Shown: one piece after another, positions 1 through 11,906 of the stretch
How the letters are laid out: the number at the start of each line of letters is the position of its first letter
Position numbering within the stretch: the first letter of the stretch is position 1
Assembly: GCA_030737875.1 (NCBI GenBank)
Contig: CM060915.1
Location: forward strand, 360,961,863-361,025,862
Direction: 5' to 3'
Origin: Allium sativum
Taxonomy: Eukaryota; Streptophyta; Magnoliopsida; Asparagales; Amaryllidaceae
Length of the DNA stretch: 64,000 nucleotides
Notes under the pieces: model-generated
Database searches by the model: none
The model's input: the letters and a program-made list of their open reading frames with translations, nothing else
What the model was told of the DNA's origin: nothing
Position numbers and translations under genes: made by a program

Positions 1-223
1 TACAAAATATAATATCGTTTATAACTTCCAACGGCTCTATGCATTAATGGCTCATAAATATATTTATATGTATGTAAATATATCACCGTTTCAGTTTTCA
101 ACGGTTCTATTGCATTAATTGCATTACAATAATGGTTCAAATATATGTTACCGTTATTAACTTACAACGGCTCGGTTTTTTTATTTATTCTTTTTTTTAA
201 TAAATTCACAAAATATTCCAACA
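1..223 (-). mobile_element. 3' LTR of the minus-strand copia element (partial)
   Basis: On the minus strand the LTR starts at 223 with TGTTGG and runs out of the window at position 1. It differs from the copy at 4781-5005 by a few substitutions and short T-run length changes. Confidence 0.8.
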
Positions 224-238
224 ATCCCCCACTTGAAT
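224..238 (-). other. Polypurine tract of the minus-strand copia element
   Basis: Minus-strand reading gives AAGTGGGGGAT directly before the LTR start. This is the typical copia priming tract for plus-strand DNA synthesis. Confidence 0.7.
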
Positions 239-699
239 TTCTTAAAAAATATTTTTGAGCAGTTCATTAAAAATATATAAGATTGTGCATAAACAAAGGT
301 GTCATCCGACTTGAACCTTTGCATAGTGAGTAAGATTCAGTTTTTACTAGAGTGACACATAGTCTTGAACTCTATTCCTGACATCAAATCACACACAACC
401 TTTTTAGAGTGCAATCAAATAAGCCCGTGCATTTATGGCCATGCACGTTTATCCCAGTTTAGTGAACGCTCTATGAATCTTGCCCAAAACTCCATAGGAA
501 ACGGCCACATTTCCACATTCACACAGGTGAGTCTATCAAGAGTACTCCTGAAGGTAGGTACTCCACTCCAAATGGAGTATAGATCTCATTAAGAGTTTCT
601 ATTAACTCATCCTTTAATCACTTCAGGAATACATGCTTCTTAATATATAAATTTAGCATGTTCATCTATTATCACTACACAACTTGTTTTTACCCATTG
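239..699 (-). other. Post-pol region of the copia element
   Basis: Non-coding sequence between the RNase H remnant and the polypurine tract. The only open frames are short and match no known protein. Confidence 0.5.
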
Positions 700-2330
700 A
701 ACCTAGTTCTTGGGATCTCCAGTCATTTAGGTCGGGTTACCATTGTGCGTGATTCCACAATCTAAGGGCAATAGTCCCATTCTTTCAGAATCATTAAGGA
801 CTTTCTTTCTGGTCATTCCTTTCGTCAAAGAATCTGCCAAATTATCATCACTTTATATATGATGTTCTCTAACAATACTGTGCGTACGACTGTCATTTAT
901 TACCATTGTAATATCGGTTCTATCCTTCTTCTTTTTTATTAGCCGTCAAATTGTCATCACTACATATGTGATGTTCTCTTACAGTATTGTGCTTACGACT
1001 GTCGTCTTATACCATTGTAATAACGGTTCTGAAATTTTTGCAACAGCCGCGGAACTATCGCAATAGATTACACCATGGTGTCAGTTTTTCCATATGGAGA
1101 TCTCCACTAATAGATTTCTTTAGTTCTCTGCTTCTTCACTAGTTGTGGCTAGTGCTATTGTCTCAGTCTCTATATAATATACTGAGTCAAAATAGTATGT
1201 TTCCTGGATTTTTCAAGAAACAACTCCTCCAGCAATGCTATATATATATATATAGCGCCACTGGTCGTTTTTGAATCATCAGATTAAGTATTCCAGTCTG
1301 CATCGGAATATCCTTCAAGTATAGTTGGAAACTTTCATAATGTAATCCAATGTTCATGATTTATTTTAGTTGTAATCCAAGGCTCATGGTTTATTTTAGG
1401 TATCTCATGACCCTCTCAATAACATGTTAATGCTCTATACTATGTCTACTGATAAACCTGCATAATAATATCACGACATTGGCAGTGTCGGGTCTAATAC
1501 ATTCATTGGTGTTCATGCAGGTTTACAGTCAATGTAATTGTATTTCTTTAGAATATTCTCAAAATAATGAGATTGATCCAAAGAAAGTCCTTTTTCGAAC
1601 CTAGTAATCTTAATACCATGGATTACATTCGCTTCACTTATATCTTTTATATCGATGTTGACACGTAGTATGGATTTAACAATGTTTATGGCATGAATGT
1701 TTGACCCAAGAATAAATAGATCATCTACATATAAACATATAATAGTACAAATGTCATTTTCAGATTTATAATAAATGCATTTGTCACTTTCATTAACTTT
1801 AAATCCATGTGGGATTATAAAGTTATCAAAATTTTCATGCCATTTCTTATGTGTTAGTTTTAAACCATATAATGATTTATCTAATTCATAAATTTTACGT
1901 TCTTGACCATGAACTATAAATTATTCAAATTGGCCCATATTAATTTCCTGTTTCAATTCATCATCTAAAAAATGTAATTTTAACATCCATTTTTAAAATT
2001 TTGAATTTATGCAAGTGAAGTAATGCTCAAATGGATGTAGTTCCAATTACAGGAGAAATGATGCCAATAAATTATATATTATATCTTCATCTTTTACCTA
2101 TTAAATAGGCAATATATTTATCAATTATGCCATCATATTTTAATTTCTTTTTAAGAACTTGTTATTTTTCTAGATTTATACCAAGTGGTAAGTTCACTAA
2201 GTGTCAAGTCTTATTAGATTCCAAAGAATCTAACTCATCATTTATAGCCCCTTGCCAAAGAATGGACATCTAAATTAGATAGGCCTCTTGGAGGTTTTAG
2301 GGGATTCTTTTTTAGAGTAAAGGAACAAAA
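700..2330 (-). pseudogene. Copia pol remnant: reverse transcriptase and RNase H
   Basis: Translated on the minus strand in shifting frames, this stretch gives recognisable copia landmarks in the right order. At about 2230-2290 is the conserved block that opens the RT domain. At about 1970-2040 is the ALACIHN...MDVK block with the first catalytic Asp. At about 1850-1950 is the ERKIYELDKSLYGLK block. At about 1713-1740 is YVDDLFILGS with the catalytic DD pair. At about 780-850 is the C-terminal NLADSLTKGMTRKK block of RNase H. Many stops and frameshifts interrupt it, so it is inactive. The lineage within copia was not determined. Confidence 0.8.
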
Positions 2331-2619
2331 AAATAATATAAACCAAGATCTTTTGCCTTTCTTTTTCTCTTTCTAGATCCATCATTAAGAAAAAATTAAC
2401 ATTTATTTAGGGCGTTACAAAAGCAGGAAAGTAGCAAGTCAAATTAATACCTAAATAAATGTTATTCTCGAATAGTTGAAAGCAACCCCCATTATTAAAA
2501 GAAACCCTCACTATTAAGAGAAACCCCCACTATTTTTCTCAAACTAAAAACCACAATATATGATTCTTCAATTGTGTATGCATTTATTGTTAAATAAATG
2601 TCATTACAATTAATGTTAT

Positions 2620-3070
2620 TTCCTATAACATTTTCTAAATTCGCATTTAATTAATGTCATTTTTTATTAGTGACATTTTCTAAATTTATGCATATAAAGT
2701 ATGTCAATATATTTTGACGCAAGAACCTGTTCATCAAATTAATGTCAACTCTTAATGACATTATCAAATATCATACGCATTCTATTAATGTCAAATATTT
2801 AGTGACATTTTCAAATATATGCATTCTATTAATGTCAATTCTTACTGACATATTCAAATAACATACGCATTCTATTAACGTCAAATTTTTTTAATGACAT
2901 TTTCAAATAATATATGCGTTCTATTAATGTCAATTAATTTTGACATTTCCAAATAAATATATGCATTTCAATAATGCAAATTTTTTAATGACATTTTCCA
3001 AATAAATATGCACTTAATTAATGTCAATTTATAATAAAGACATTTTCCAAAATTTACAGTCAAATAGTGC
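2620..3070. repeat. Degenerate tandem repeat, period about 47-50 bp
   Basis: About eight diverged units share the pattern gcattctattaatgtca, then a short T/A stretch, then tgacattttcaaata. Unit starts are near 2640, 2690, 2773, 2820, 2866, 2915, 2963 and 3010. The array lies where copia gag, protease or integrase would be expected. Confidence 0.7.
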
Positions 3071-3967
3071 CTATTCTAATGACACTTTCAAAACAAATTC
3101 CCTTTAATTACTATTGTTCATAGGTTGTAAATAGAAACATCGGAACAATCATCAATAAATGTAATATGATACTGATTTTGTGTATAAGCTCATTACTTCA
3201 ATTAGCTCTCACATGAAATAAATCTAAAATTCAGATTTTCTAATAAAAAGAAATCTTCCAAAATCATCATATATGATCAAAAGTAAACAATTAATCTTAT
3301 ACCAATATTTAAAGTATATTACAACTTTAAATTCACTAATTGAGTTTTACTATAATGTTAATCACCGATCAAATGTGATTACTCTCATTCATTATATCAT
3401 TAAATGTTGTTTAATAACATTAATCATACAATTAAATGTTCAATTACAAACATTTTATTGCCTCATTTAAAATTCTCTAAACAAGAAGGACAAATTTCTA
3501 AATATATGCTTCTTGTAAAAGTTTTTTCCTTTTACTAATTTTACTGATTAGTAAACTATTAATATGCACCTTAATAAATCATACAAGCACTTTCACACGG
3601 TTCTCTAAAACAGTTGTTTTAGCTTAACATGAATGAATATAACATCACAATCTTTAGTTAACAATATAATTATATTTATATTGTTTTCTTAATCTTAATC
3701 AATCTTTGACCAAATTTATTCCATTCAAAATCAATTTCAGGACTTATAAGATTAACTATTGTTTTCCAATAGTCTCCTAATTGATTTTTCTTAATTAGCA
3801 AGTCGATGCATAATCCAAAATAATAATAATAATAATAGACAAATTCTTTTCAAACTTAGAGCAGTTTCTCAATTATAACAGCAATATAACTGTCCATATA
3901 AAGTCATACCTTTGGAGATGATCTCAAAAGCTATTACAAAGCTTATGTGATGCGTCTCTACTGACCT
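3071..3967. other. AT-rich interior with no recognisable gene
   Basis: Very AT-rich sequence inside the copia element. I see no conserved domain on either strand. Confidence 0.5.
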
Positions 3968-4476
3968 GTCATTCGTCAATTTTTTTAATGCTAGTGATTA
4001 AAGTACGGTCCTTTAAATCAGAAAAGAGCAGCGTTGACCATTGAAAATTGAAACTTGTATGATGGGCATCGTCAAGATTTGCAGTCGAAGCCATTGTTTT
4101 TCTGGTAACGTCTTCAAATTGTTGGAAACAATGGTTCGGCTGAGTCGTGGACTAGGTCACTTTCTTGAAGGCGTTTCGGCGATCTACTCAAGGTGCAAAG
4201 TAGTTCGTACTGTTCGCCGCCGCCTCTGGTATAAAACATCCTCTTCCTTGTTTTTCTTTCTATATCGGATCATTTGCACATATGAATCCGATTCAGTTTG
4301 CACTCTAAAAATAATACTGCTCATGTATATTTTTCTTTCTATTTTTGTCAAAGAATGGTAGAGTAGAAGATAGAAAAAATATAAAAAATTTCTTTTTGTG
4401 GAAGAGGAAGAGAGAGAGATTTTTCCTTCTATATTTTGTATTCTATGTTCTGTATATTTCCTGGTCTATAACCAAG

Positions 4477-4487
4477 TTCTTATATAG
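4477..4487 (-). promoter_or_regulatory. Putative TATA box of the copia 5' LTR
   Basis: The minus strand reads TATATAAGAAC about 520 bp into the LTR, a reasonable U3/R position. Assigned by motif and location only. Confidence 0.45.
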
Positions 4488-4780
4488 AAGAAACTGTAGC
4501 TATTCTAGTGGGAAGAGAACTGGACTGCAATTAATGGCATATTAAATGAAAGAAACGTTCAAAGAAATTTGCAATATGTAAATTGCATACGTTTCAAAAA
4601 AGAGATGAATGTTAATAAATATTAATTTACTACCATTCATTGCAATTTGTTAATTATATTTATATTTTGTAACAGCTCAATCATATACATGTATATATGT
4701 ATATATATATATATACACACACACACATACACACCCATAACTGTTATGCAAATGTAACGGCTCCAAAATAAAATTACTGA

Positions 4781-5005
4781 TACAAAATATAATACCGTTT
4801 ATAACTTCCAACGGCTCTATGCATTAATGGCTCATAAATATATTTATATGTATGTAAATATATTATCGTTTCAGTTTTCAACGGTTCTATTGCATTAATT
4901 GCATTACAATAATGGTTCAAATATATGTTACCGTTATTAACTTACAACGGCTCATTTTTTTATTTATTCTTAATTTTTTTAATAAATTCATAAAATATTC
5001 CAACA
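4781..5005 (-). mobile_element. 5' LTR of the minus-strand copia element (part shared with 1-223)
   Basis: Matches 1-223. The LTR must extend to lower coordinates, because the window cuts the other copy at this point and the TATA box lies near 4480. Its inner end and primer-binding site were not resolved. Confidence 0.75.
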
Positions 5006-6227
5006 GCTTTAATAGGTTGCATTTAGTTTGTCCGATGGCTTGGGATCCGATAATCACTTTGGCAAGGAATACATGGACAATGTTGTTAGATAGAGATTTA
5101 AGCTTTATAATGCTGTAATACTTTACAAATAGTAATTGTCCTTCTCTATCGTAATCAAGACCGATTCATTGTGACATTCACGCAGACATCTTCGATAGTT
5201 TTGTTGTGGTGTCTGTAGTGAAGAGCACCGCAGTTAATATGATAGAGCACCCCATTATCATCACTTTCGGGGCATCAGAAACAGAAGAAGTCAAAACATT
5301 ATTATGAAAAATTGTAAGGGGGGGGGGTTCATGAATTGGCTATTGGAAAGTAAAGTTGTCAATGTAGAGTTCGTAATCCTGTAGATGAATATGAGTATTT
5401 ATTCCAGCTTCATTTGATCTATGGTGATTGTTATATGTAGATGAGCTCTAATCATCATATAACCAATGAATGCTAAAAGATGCCACTAAATATTATGTAC
5501 TTCAAATTAAACTTTCCAAAAATTAGATTCTATATTTATTACTATACTTCATTATTAATAGCGCATTATACATTTATTAAATTGAATTTCCAACTTATTT
5601 TCGAGTTTTATCATTTGGGAATCAATGATAATTTTTCCTCGTCCTCCCAATAAACCATACAATAAAAATATGTCATCCAAAGAATACAAACATACAATAT
5701 ATGGGTTATTAATATTCTTGAAAATAAAAATGGGAAATGTTAAAATAGTGTTATAAGCATTTAATTACTCATTAATTTTATTAATATATATATATATGCA
5801 ATTTTATTGAAGAGAAATAGTAAAAAACATTGCATAGCTTGTGTTCGCATTGATGCATTCTACAATTAATGTTAATTTAAATAGTATTGTCCACAGTTTA
5901 CTGTTACACATTTACGAAACTATATATATTTATTTCCTTATATATCTTATGAAAATATTGAAACGTAGAAAATTAAAATAGATCTTTAATGCTTCTCTAT
6001 TGTTATTCAATTTGTATCAGTATTACAACATGGCTTATTTGACAATAGTTGACTGTGAATTAAGCTTTCTAATGACAGAAAAAAGAAATTGAGGTAGAAA
6101 TAGCTTTCTAAACTGTATTATTCCTTACTAACAAGGAGATACACATTATAAAATTAATGTTGATTTAAATTGTATCACCACAACTTTAGTGCTACACATG
6201 TTTGTCAAATCCTCTATATGGATATAT

Positions 6228-6264
<37 letters not shown>

Positions 6265-6597
6265 ATGAAAGTATTAAAATGCTAAAATTTAAAATAGATC
6301 GTTAATGGTCATCAATTGTTGTCAAATTTTGTATGTCAACATTACAACATGACTTACTTTGACAAAGCAGTAGAATATAAATAAAGGTTTCTACTGGCTG
6401 AAAAAAGAACTGAGCTAGACATTAGTTTCTAACTATAGGAACTATGCATTCTACAATTTTTGGCTTTTGACAGTGGAATGTAATTTTAACCATTTGCACA
6501 TGAAGTAACCATGTACTGTGTTTCTATACTAATCCTGCATGAGCACTGTGGTGGTGGAAGAAAAGAATAGCTATTGAGATGTTGGTAGATCTGGATA
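5006..6597. other. AT-rich intergenic sequence, nothing recognised
   Basis: No open frame with a recognisable domain on either strand. It contains a 10-base G run near 5320 and a TA microsatellite at about 6235-6261. Confidence 0.5.
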
Positions 6598-6822
6598 TGA
6601 CAAAAGGATTAGATTACGCAACAAGTAAAATCATGCATATGTACTATGGTTGAAATGGTTGAATCAATTTTATCAACGTTTATTTGTATAAGTTAATGAC
6701 AAAAGGATTAGATTACGCAACAAGTAAAATCATGCATATGTACTATGGCTGAAATGGTTGAATCAATTTTATCAACGTTTATTTGTATAAGTTAATGACA
6801 AAAGGATTAGATTGCGCAACAA
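6598..6822. repeat. 99-bp tandem repeat, about 2.3 copies
   Basis: Two near-identical 99-bp units start at 6598 and 6697, each opening tgacaaaaggattag. A partial third starts at 6796. The two full units differ at about one base, so the duplication looks recent. Confidence 0.9.
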
Positions 6823-7364
6823 TTAGCCTTCACGCTACCAATGTTAAATCTATTGTCTTTTTTTGCATATATCTTAATGTATTATGTGTTTTTAATTTGG
6901 TCTAAAATTAAATTCTAATTCGCTATTACTTTATATATGCATTAATATGCCTAGATTTTTAACGTCTAATAGTTTCAGTTGTATCTTTCTTTGGTATTTT
7001 GATCCTGGTTTGTGCATCACAGGATGCAACTTCATTTACTTCTCTATTTCTGTAAAATTGAGGTTCTTTCATTTAGATTCCCTTTGTTATATGTTGAATA
7101 CATGGAAAAATAGAAATTGACATTTGCAACCAAAAAAAAAAGTGAACTGAAATGACTATACATGCGTTTAGACTGTTTCGTTTTTTCAGGTCATATCCAC
7201 TATCTTAAGTATATATGCACTCGGACTGAAACAATTCCAATTAGGATAGTGGAAAAATCTGAAAAGCAGAAATTGGTACAAACTGGATAAATCATTGTGT
7301 ATCTGGTATAAATAGTTGTGTGATGCCTGTTTCACTTAAATGGTTAAACTAGACTGTTTCACTT
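6823..7364. other. Intergenic sequence, nothing recognised
   Basis: AT-rich, with no convincing coding or structural signal. Confidence 0.4.
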
Positions 7365-7572
7365 AAATTATTAAATTGGATAAATTATTGTGTAACTAGA
7401 TAATTCTTTGTGTAACTGGATAAATTATTAAACTGGATAAACTAATAAACTATTAAATTGGATAAACCATTGTGTAACTGGATAAATCATTGCGTAACTG
7501 GATAAATTATTAAACTAGGTTGTTTCACTTAAACAGGTTGCTTCACTTAAACTAGATTGCTTCACTTAAACT
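7365..7572. repeat. Degenerate minisatellite
   Basis: Interspersed short units of the type aactggataaattattgtgt, followed by three or four units of the type ttgcttcacttaaac. The units are irregular in length. Confidence 0.6.
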
Positions 7573-7797
7573 GCATAAATGATTAAATTAGTGTGGATTA
7601 GCAGGTCAAATAGCGTTTGGACCGTAACTTTGTAGAGCAGGCCGATGACAAAATGCGGCAACGCTATGCATCTAAGCTATTAGAAGTCCAATTTGTTGTA
7701 GTGAAATTGTATAGAGTGGTATCCTCTATTATAATAATGTAAATTAGAATAAATGGTACAACCCATATACAAAACAAAATGAATGATGAGAAAATAG

Positions 7798-8023
7798 GCA
7801 AGTGCAGGTGACCGTTGTACATGCTATGTGTGATAATATTTGATATTAAAATATATTGTACGTGCAAGTTTTCCTTTTATCACATCTTTCCTTTATTAGT
7901 GCAGGTTACCGTTGTACAGGCTATATGCGGTAATACTTGATATTGGAATATACTGCACACGCACGCTTTCCTTTTGTCATATCCACAAAGCTTTCCTTTT
8001 ATCACATCTTTCCTTTATTAACT
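7798..8023. repeat. Diverged tandem duplication, period about 97 bp
   Basis: The unit beginning agtgcaggt and containing accgttgtac starts at 7801 and again at about 7898. Both contain cttttatcacatctttcctt-type sequence at the end. The copies are visibly diverged. Confidence 0.7.
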
Positions 8024-8439
8024 AGAGCAAAACTGAAGAAAAACGTGGAGCATCAAGATGGAGAGATTTAAATGCTAAAAAACAGAATGAACAACTTTCT
8101 AAGATGTTTCAACGGCGATTTGATGAAAAATCATATGATTGTCATGACAGCTAAGAGTGTATTTCTTACTAGTAGTGATATTTGTACTGTGTCATGTGGC
8201 ATGAACATATTATCGTATTGCCTAGACATATGAGAACTTGGTTAACGTTACTTTTACTTGGTAATATTGATTAGATATTTAAGGTTAACTGATGATGAAT
8301 GATTTGATATTAATCTTTTTGTTGGAAATGTATATAGATATGGAATATGTTGGCTCAGTTTTTGTTTCTATTGTGAAACAATACATAATAATAATATATC
8401 ATAACTATTTCGGAAAAGGTGTAAAACAGGCTTACGTAA

Positions 8440-8866
8440 TCTAGATTTGATATACTAAAAAAACCGAGTAAATGGCATAACTTAAACGTTAAAAAAACAG
8501 TGGCACTGGTAAGCCACAACTAAATAGTTGGCATCAAAATGACATGGGAAACGTAAAACGTTCAGATGGCATGTGAAAAGCGTATGAAAAAGATGACATA
8601 GGAAAGATACGAGTAAATGAATGACGCAGGAAAGACGTGGGAAAATCGTAGATTATGGCGTATAAAAGATGTAGACAAATAATGACGTAGGTATCACTTA
8701 TAAAACAACCCTATGGATGACGTAGGTAAGATTAGATATTTTATTACTTATATAGGCTGTATTCATGCCAATATTGTCGTAGGAATTACGTAACTACTGC
8801 ATTTATCTACGCCGCGTCTACGCCATTTTGACGTAGGTGATTAAAACCACAGTTTTCTTGTAGCAT
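8440..8866. mobile_element. Terminal region of a CACTA-like DNA transposon (right end)
   Basis: The stretch is filled with short repeated motifs of the type gacgtagg and tggcgta, as in CACTA subterminal regions. It ends with a sequence whose reverse complement is gctacaagaaaactgtgg, close to the CACTACAAGAAAA terminus of plant CACTA elements but with the first bases altered. No matching left end was found nearby, so this is probably a truncated remnant. Confidence 0.4.
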
Positions 8867-9672
8867 AAGTATTATAATTTAACTAAGCACAATTAATACA
8901 TTGATGTACTAAATTATTTTCAAAACATTTCACATTAAATATTAATAAATCAATTATTTTTAGTTATTCTCTACTTTGAATATGTAAACTTTTCAATTTT
9001 TAAGGACAAATTCAACCAAAAGTGCAATTAATAAAGTCAACGCCATCTTAAGATATGTGGTGGATGAGGTCAAGAAATATTTTTATTAACCTGATTATGC
9101 GAGAAAATAAGTAGGGAAGCGATAGTGAGTCGTATTTCTTTTCTTTTCTTTTAGTCTAAGTAACCAAATGATCTTTTTGAAATTCATTTTCTAGGTTGCT
9201 GCACTTTGACAATCAAAAAGATAACGTTAGATCAGATCTCAGCAACCTCGTTCTTAAGGTTTATAACAAAAGAAAGTCCAAGAGCTTTGAGTCTGTTTTT
9301 TTCCGTCGGATTGGACTGGCTAAAACACTGGTATATTTAAAAGGACTTCACGGTACCATAAGTCAAAACGTGATTGGGAATTTGGCATGCCATATTCCGT
9401 GACCAATATTCCAACGTTACTCCGCTGTCAAAAGGAAAACGCCAAATAGTACTTTCACACTTCATGGACTATATTGAATCGATTTTGGATTTAAACGAAC
9501 CTTTGCTATTTTGTGACTGCATTCCTTACGTATCATATTGTGTCTTATGTAAATAATTATATTTCGCCCTGTTTGCATGCATATGTGATAGTACTATTGT
9601 TGTTTCTTGTTAACCATTTGCATGCTTTCAATCTGGTTAAAAAGTACATGGTTCGAGCTATGTTTGTTAACC
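8867..9672. other. Intergenic sequence, nothing recognised
   Basis: Two short plus-strand open frames (9196-9402 and 9374-9556) match nothing I know and have no domain signal. Confidence 0.4.
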
Positions 9673-10679
9673 TTAATAATAATTAGGTAATTTTTATTGT
9701 AATCCACAATTTCAGTAAGTTAATCCACCATATTTTATAAGATCGTTGACTTTTACTAAATTTTAAATTTTATTCAGTGTATCCACATAAGGAAAAACAT
9801 ACATATTTTTTTCCTCTTAGTCTTCTTCTCTGTGTTTTGCATCGTTTTCCTATTTTTGAAATCCTATCATCTAAATCCAAGTTTAAGTGGAGTAATTGGT
9901 TTAAGCTAAAATGAACAAGTATGACAGGTTGTTCATGTAAACATATAGCTAACCAAAGTTCTGAAAAAACATAATATTCACTGTGTGCATCAGCATCCCA
10001 AACATAAATCATAATAGCAAAGTTAAAAATTACATACCTAGTGTCATCGAATTCAATTTTTTTTTCTAAAAAAAAAAAACTTTGCAACCTTCCATAAGTA
10101 ATTTCTAACAAAAGGTACGGAACGAAAAATAGAAGAATAGGTCCCCAAAACATCTCGAATGGATTTTCTGTCTACTAAAAACAAAGAGTGGTAAAATCTA
10201 GTAAGTTTTGCTTCCTCTTGTTTTTGCTCTTTTTGTTTTTGTTATGAGAAGGATTGGGTCGAAAGTTAAAATTGGGAAGTGCCAGAAATCAGTGGAGAAG
10301 ATAAAGGGGTAGGACTAAGATATAGGCGGTGATGGAGTAAGAGAAGCCGACAAGCGCTTGGTCGGGGAGATGAAAAAATTAGAATGGATAGTAAGTTAAT
10401 TATGTGTTTCTGATGTCTTTGTGATTGTACATGAGAAACAAAACAAGAGCTTGGTAGTAGATATTCAGGCTGATGGGGAATTGTTTCAGATCATTCATTG
10501 ACTTCTATTTGATTTGCTATTTTCTGGTTTCCTTCTTTAGAACAAAAATCGATTGTAAGCTATATGATATGGTGAAATCTTTAAGTTAATCCGTTGGTGG
10601 ATTAACTTACAAAATAGTTGTGGATTAACTTATTAAAGTAAAATGGTGGATTAAAATAAAAATTACCTAATAATTATCA
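9673..10679. mobile_element. Non-autonomous DNA element with long terminal inverted repeats
   Basis: The left arm (about 9673-9741) and right arm (about 10597-10679) are inverted copies of each other over some 65 bp. They share the block attaggtaatttttatt and several aagttaatccac motifs. The interior of about 850 bp has no recognised domain; a 127-codon minus-strand frame at 9770-10153 has no known relatives that I can name. The superfamily and a target duplication were not established. Confidence 0.55.
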
Positions 10680-11890
10680 GGAAGAAATAAAGAGTACGCA
10701 TATATGCACATTTCTATCTGATTGAATTAACCTGGAAAAAAATGTATACCGTGTTTCTCTTTTTATCTCCTTATAATTATGACAGATAGTTAGACTTCCT
10801 TATCATAATCTTTTTTCTTCTTCTTTTATAAACCTATACTAAATACATTAACATCGAACAATTGTTTTCTATAATCAACATGTATGAATGATGTTTAATT
10901 AGATGAAATCCAAATGTATTGGTTCATTTAATTGCTTTATGTGGTCAGGAATTAGCATCTGCATTGTTTATGATGTAATAACCCGGAAATTCTGAGCCAG
11001 TTTAAAATTTTTATTTTGGCAATTTTAGCGAATTTTGAACATTTAAAATCATTATTTTAAATAATATCGACGAGAAATTTATTTTGAATAGAAATCGACG
11101 TATATATTATATACGTCATCGTTAGAATATAATAATTATATATAATTATAAATAGAATTGAAAATGGCGCGGTAGTTCGATAATTCGATTTCAAACTTCA
11201 AATGAATGTACCGAGTGCAAAATAAACCGGATTTTAGTGAAACCAAAAATAATAGGATCTATTTGAGGATATCTTTCCAACGAATCCGAAAAATTGAAAT
11301 TTCATAGCGGGGATCAAAAGATATGTCCAGTTGAAAATTCTGAATAGTCGCTATGGAATTCAGGCCCTTAAAAATGGGAATTTTGCAAACGACCTCGGAT
11401 TTCGACGAAACCACTTTTGTTGGATCCGTGATGTCAAATTATTGGTAGATTCCAAATTTCATAATTTTTCGAATCAATATGTGAGCGTGGCAAAAGAAAA
11501 CGCGTTTGACCAGTTTCAGTTGATTTTAATCGACTGGAAAATGGCCATTTTTCCAACGGTCTCAGAATTCGACAAAACTAGTTTTGTTAGGACCGTATCG
11601 TCAATACGAAGCTAGAAAATATTTTTCTGGGATATCTAGAGTTCGTATGTGACCCCGGTAAATTGAAATGCGCGTTCAAATTCAATACATAGAGTTATAT
11701 GTTGATTTTGACGAAAACTGATCGAAATGATCGAATCACCCTACGATACATATCCCATTGTGTTCTGAATGGGGGTAATTAGCTATGGACGACAGGCGGT
11801 GGGCCTCGTTTAGAGGTCAAATGAAAAAGTCAACTTTTTGAAATTAAATAAATAAATAAATAAATAAAACTCTCCCCTTAAATCCCTCTG

Positions 11891-11906
11891 CCCCCCCCCC
11901 CCCCCC
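11891..11906. repeat. Poly-C tract (16 bp)
   Basis: Homopolymer C run in the presumed early transcribed part of the LTR. The same place carries C runs in the other two LTR copies of the family. Confidence 0.9.

Larger units (their letters stand above)
1..5005 (-). mobile_element. Decayed Ty1/copia LTR retrotransposon, truncated by the window edge
   Basis: A block of about 225 bp at 1-223 recurs almost unchanged at 4781-5005. Between them, on the minus strand, lie decayed copia reverse transcriptase and RNase H sequences. Read on the minus strand, each repeat begins TGTTGGAATATT, a normal copia LTR start, and the 1-223 copy is preceded by a purine-rich tract. The element therefore runs from 5005 (5' end) to beyond position 1. 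Gag, protease and integrase are not recognisable; their place (about 2340-3970) holds AT-rich repeats. The outer end is outside the window, so a target duplication cannot be checked. Confidence 0.8.

Noticed and set aside
3969..4094. Short minus-strand frame (MASTANLDDAHH...) as the start of copia gag
   Set aside because: Only 41 codons with no gag-like continuation; position is suggestive but not enough.
9770..10153. 127-codon minus-strand frame inside the inverted-repeat element
   Set aside because: Composition is like translated AT-rich non-coding DNA and no domain is visible.
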